A DNA stretch of 64,000 bases, taken from the NCBI RefSeq assembly GCF_965342175.1, contig NZ_CBDRBL010000032.1:1-64000 (forward strand), written 5' to 3'. Each line of letters starts with the position of its first letter. The first letter of the stretch is position 1. Under the pieces are notes generated by a model. The model did no database searches. It worked only from the letters and a program-made list of their open reading frames with translations, and was not told the DNA's origin. This DNA comes from Actinacidiphila sp965342175. GTDB lineage: Bacteria > Actinomycetota > Actinomycetes > Streptomycetales > Streptomycetaceae. Positions 62,137 to 64,000 of this stretch are shown here, piece after piece. Made by a program: the position numbers and the translations under genes.

Positions 62137-63732
62137 GTGGCCGCCGTGCGGGCCACGGGTGTCGCGTCCGGCCGGAGCGGGCGCGTCGCGGCGGGACTGG
62201 TGAGCGCCTGCCTGGTACTGACCGCCTGCTCGCCGCAGCGGCCGCACAGTCCGCACAGTCCGCCGACCGCGGCCTCCCCGATCACCTCCGCCGCCTCGGC
62301 GGCGGCTTCAGCGGCGGCTTCAGCGGCGGCGGCGCCGGACCTGGCCCGCTACTACCGCCAGTCGCTGGACTGGCGGCCCTGCCCGGAAGCGGCGTCGTTC
62401 GAGTGCACGTCGGTGGCGGTGCCCCTGGACCACGCACGTCCGGAGGGAGGCGACATCCGGCTGGCGGTCGTCCGCCACCGGGCGACCGGTCCGCGCGCCG
62501 CCCGCATCGGCTCACTGCTGCTCAATCCCGGCGGTCCCGGCGTGTCGGCAGTGGACGACCTGCTGTCCTACGCCGACGGTTTCTCCCCCGCGCTGCGCGC
62601 CGCGTACGACCTGGTCGGCGTCGACCCCCGGGGCGTGGGGCGCAGCGCCCCCGTCGACTGCGGGACGCGCGCCTCGCTGCCCGTCCCCGAGGGCGAGGGC
62701 GGGGCGGAAGGGCCGGCGACCGAGGGCGGGGCGGGGGACCCGGAGGCGGGCTTCGCGCTGGTCGCCGACGCGTGCGCACGCGCCGCCGGCCGGCTCCTCC
62801 CCCACGTCGGCACCTTGGACGCCGCCCGGGACATGGACGTCGTCAGGGCGCTGCTCGGCGACGACCGGCTCGACTTCCTCGGCTACTCCTACGGCAGTTA
62901 CCTGGGCGCCACCTATGCGGAGCTCTTCCCCTCCCGTGTCGGCCGCATGGTCCTCGACGGCGCCGTCGACCCCGGCATGGACGCCTTCCGCGCCACCCTC
63001 GGCATGGCGCGCGGCTACCAGGGGGCTTGGGATGCCTTCGCCGCCGACTGCGTCGCCCGGCCCGGCTGCCCGGTCGGCCGCTCGCTCCAGGACGCGGGCC
63101 GTGTCCTGGACGGTCTTGTCGCGGAACTCGACGCGCACTCTCGGGAGAAGGGCGGCAGCGGCGGCTCCGCCACGGGCGACGATCTGCTCACGGCGGTCAC
63201 CGCGGCACTCGCGGCGCCCGCCTGGGACGCGCTGCGCGCCCTGCTCGACGAGGTGCGGGCGGGCGATGCCGGCGCCCGGCGACGGCTCCTCGGTCCGGAC
63301 GACGCCGAAGGACCGGGCGAGCAGTCCCTCGCGGCCGTCAACTGCCTGAGTTCCGCGCTGGGTCCGCGATCGACGGCCGAGCAGACGCGTGCAGCCCTGC
63401 CCGAATTCCGCCGCGTGGCACCCCAGTTCGGGGCCTACTACGCCGGGTTCCTTCCCCTGTGCACCCACTGGCCCGCACCGCCGACCCAGAAGCCGCACCG
63501 CATCACCGCCCGCGGCGCCCCGCCCATCCTGGTCGTCGGCACCACCCGCGACCCCGCGACCCCCTACACCCAGGCCCGCGCGCTGGCGGACCAGCTCTCC
63601 TCGGGCCGGCTCCTCACCTGGGACGGCGACGGGCACACCGCCTATCTCCAGGGCAGCCGCTGCATCGACACCGCCGTGGACGACTACTTCCTCCACGGCC
63701 GGCTGCCTGCCGACGGCACCGTCTGTCCTTGA
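62137..63732 (+). CDS. Secreted S33 peptidase lipoprotein, tandem copy 3
   Basis: A 531-residue paralogue. GTG start at 62137; no strong ribosome binding site, suggesting coupling to copy 2. The lipobox CLVLTACSP (Cys about 31) is followed by a Ser/Pro/Ala linker built from a 12-bp repeat. Catalytic Ser251 in LGYSYGSYLGATY, Asp in GTTRDPATPYTQA and His in DGDGHTAYLQG. A copy-specific Glu/Gly-rich insertion lies around residues 183-205 (about 62685-62745). Its middle and C-terminal parts are closer to copy 1 than to copy 2. Confidence 0.9.
   Translation: MAAVRATGVASGRSGRVAAGLVSACLVLTACSPQRPHSPHSPPTAASPITSAASAAASAAASAAAAPDLARYYRQSLDWRPCPEAASFECTSVAVPLDHARPEGGDIRLAVVRHRATGPRAARIGSLLLNPGGPGVSAVDDLLSYADGFSPALRAAYDLVGVDPRGVGRSAPVDCGTRASLPVPEGEGGAEGPATEGGAGDPEAGFALVADACARAAGRLLPHVGTLDAARDMDVVRALLGDDRLDFLGYSYGSYLGATYAELFPSRVGRMVLDGAVDPGMDAFRATLGMARGYQGAWDAFAADCVARPGCPVGRSLQDAGRVLDGLVAELDAHSREKGGSGGSATGDDLLTAVTAALAAPAWDALRALLDEVRAGDAGARRRLLGPDDAEGPGEQSLAAVNCLSSALGPRSTAEQTRAALPEFRRVAPQFGAYYAGFLPLCTHWPAPPTQKPHRITARGAPPILVVGTTRDPATPYTQARALADQLSSGRLLTWDGDGHTAYLQGSRCIDTAVDDYFLHGRLPADGTVCP
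62299..62334 (+). repeat. 12-bp tandem repeat in the copy 3 linker
   Basis: Two exact units of GCGGCGGCTTCA (62299-62310, 62311-62322) and a third degenerate unit encode the Ala/Ser linker between the lipobox and the enzyme domain. Copy number is likely to vary between strains. Confidence 0.7.
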
Positions 63733-63897
63733 GGCCGTTCGAACAAGGCGCTGTCCGGCACGGCGCGAAGTACGCGTACGTGAGGGCCCAGCGCCTTCAG
63801 CGACAAGAAGAAGTGAACTCTGTACGACCCCGCAGGGCCCCGAGGCTCAGCCGCCGGCGGCCCGCGGGCTCCCGCCGGCGCTTCTCCCCGCGGTGCG

Positions 63898-63926
63898 CGC
63901 CGCCCCCGACCGGGCCGGGGGCGGCG
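63898..63926. terminator. Hairpin terminator after the peptidase array
   Basis: A perfect 11-bp inverted repeat CGCCGCCCCCG/CGGGGGCGGCG around a 7-nt loop, 165 bp after the last peptidase gene and just before the end of a minus-strand gene. A weaker repeat, AAGGCGCTG/CAGCGCCTT, lies at 63745-63797 with a 35-nt loop. Confidence 0.7.
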
Positions 63927-63950
63927 TACGCCGTCTCGGTACGGGAGCGC

Positions 63951-64000
63951 TCAGCCGCGGCGGCCGTTGCCTCCGCCGAGGCCCTTGTCCAGGCCGGCCC
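63951..64000 (-). CDS. C-terminal end of a minus-strand gene (partial)
   Basis: Reading leftward from the window edge, a frame gives AGLDKGLGGGNGRRG and a TGA at 63951-63953. Placement after a terminator and convergent with the peptidase array suits the 3' end of a gene that continues beyond the window. Only 15 codons are visible, so no function can be given. Confidence 0.4.
   Translation of the reverse strand, partial: AGLDKGLGGGNGRRG

Noticed and set aside
1..64000. tRNA, rRNA, CRISPR arrays, insertion sequences, prophage or biosynthetic gene cluster
   Set aside because: No tRNA T-loop pattern, repeat-spacer array, transposase motif, phage structural gene or PKS/NRPS/terpene domain was seen on either strand.

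Overview
The window reads as chromosomal DNA of a Streptomyces or close relative. G+C is very high and third codon positions are almost all G or C. Starts are mixed ATG/GTG/TTG with ATGA or GTGA overlaps. It carries two conservons (cvn sensor/GTPase operons), a DasR-type operator, a LacI-controlled rhamnose/lactate locus and several small streptomycete-type proteins. I see no rRNA, tRNA, CRISPR array, insertion sequence, phage gene or PKS/NRPS cluster. The content is mainly housekeeping and accessory metabolism, with an unusual number of decayed genes.

Layout. 1-6.3 kb: stress and small-molecule genes (Hsp20, cupin, scramblase-like, CbiX-like), a lactonase and a stand-alone nitric oxide synthase. 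7-10.8 kb: a three-gene molybdenum hydroxylase operon of the PaoABC type. 10.9-14.6 kb: a HAD phosphatase, a YjbQ protein, a GH3 glycosidase reduced to its two ends but still behind a DasR box, and a flavin oxidoreductase. 14.8-19.5 kb: LacI regulator, rhamnose mutarotase and lutABC. 19.5-29.8 kb: a PolA-like protein, a MarR-regulated ABC exporter followed by a broken gene, an L,D-transpeptidase lipoprotein, a heterodimeric ABC exporter and a membrane hydrolase. 29.9-38 kb: DEAH helicase, thioesterase, a MoxR/vWA-metallopeptidase pair, a DNA-binding-like protein and a macrodomain protein.

38.1-47.6 kb holds two conservons. Conservon 1 (A-B-C) has no GTPase gene. Conservon 2 (A-B-C-D) has its sensor split by a one-base frameshift and is preceded by an MHYT sensor gene. 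47.7-58.5 kb is a mixed set: YnfA, two methyltransferases, a frameshifted and truncated FAD oxidoreductase, a DUF4032 kinase-like protein, a PGRP amidase, a PP2C phosphatase, a MOSC/VOC pair sharing an 18-bp palindrome, small membrane proteins and an MFS exporter. 59-63.7 kb is a tandem array of three secreted lipoprotein peptidases (S33, tripeptidyl aminopeptidase type), ending in a hairpin terminator.

The points most worth following up are the complementary loss of ATP-site motifs in the heterodimeric ABC exporter, the duplicated metallopeptidase module (one copy dead) in the vWA protein beside MoxR, the conservon pair that seems to share one GTPase, the GH3 remnant with a live-looking DasR promoter, and the rhaM-lutABC linkage. 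All function calls rest on motif reading and memory of families; no searches were run.
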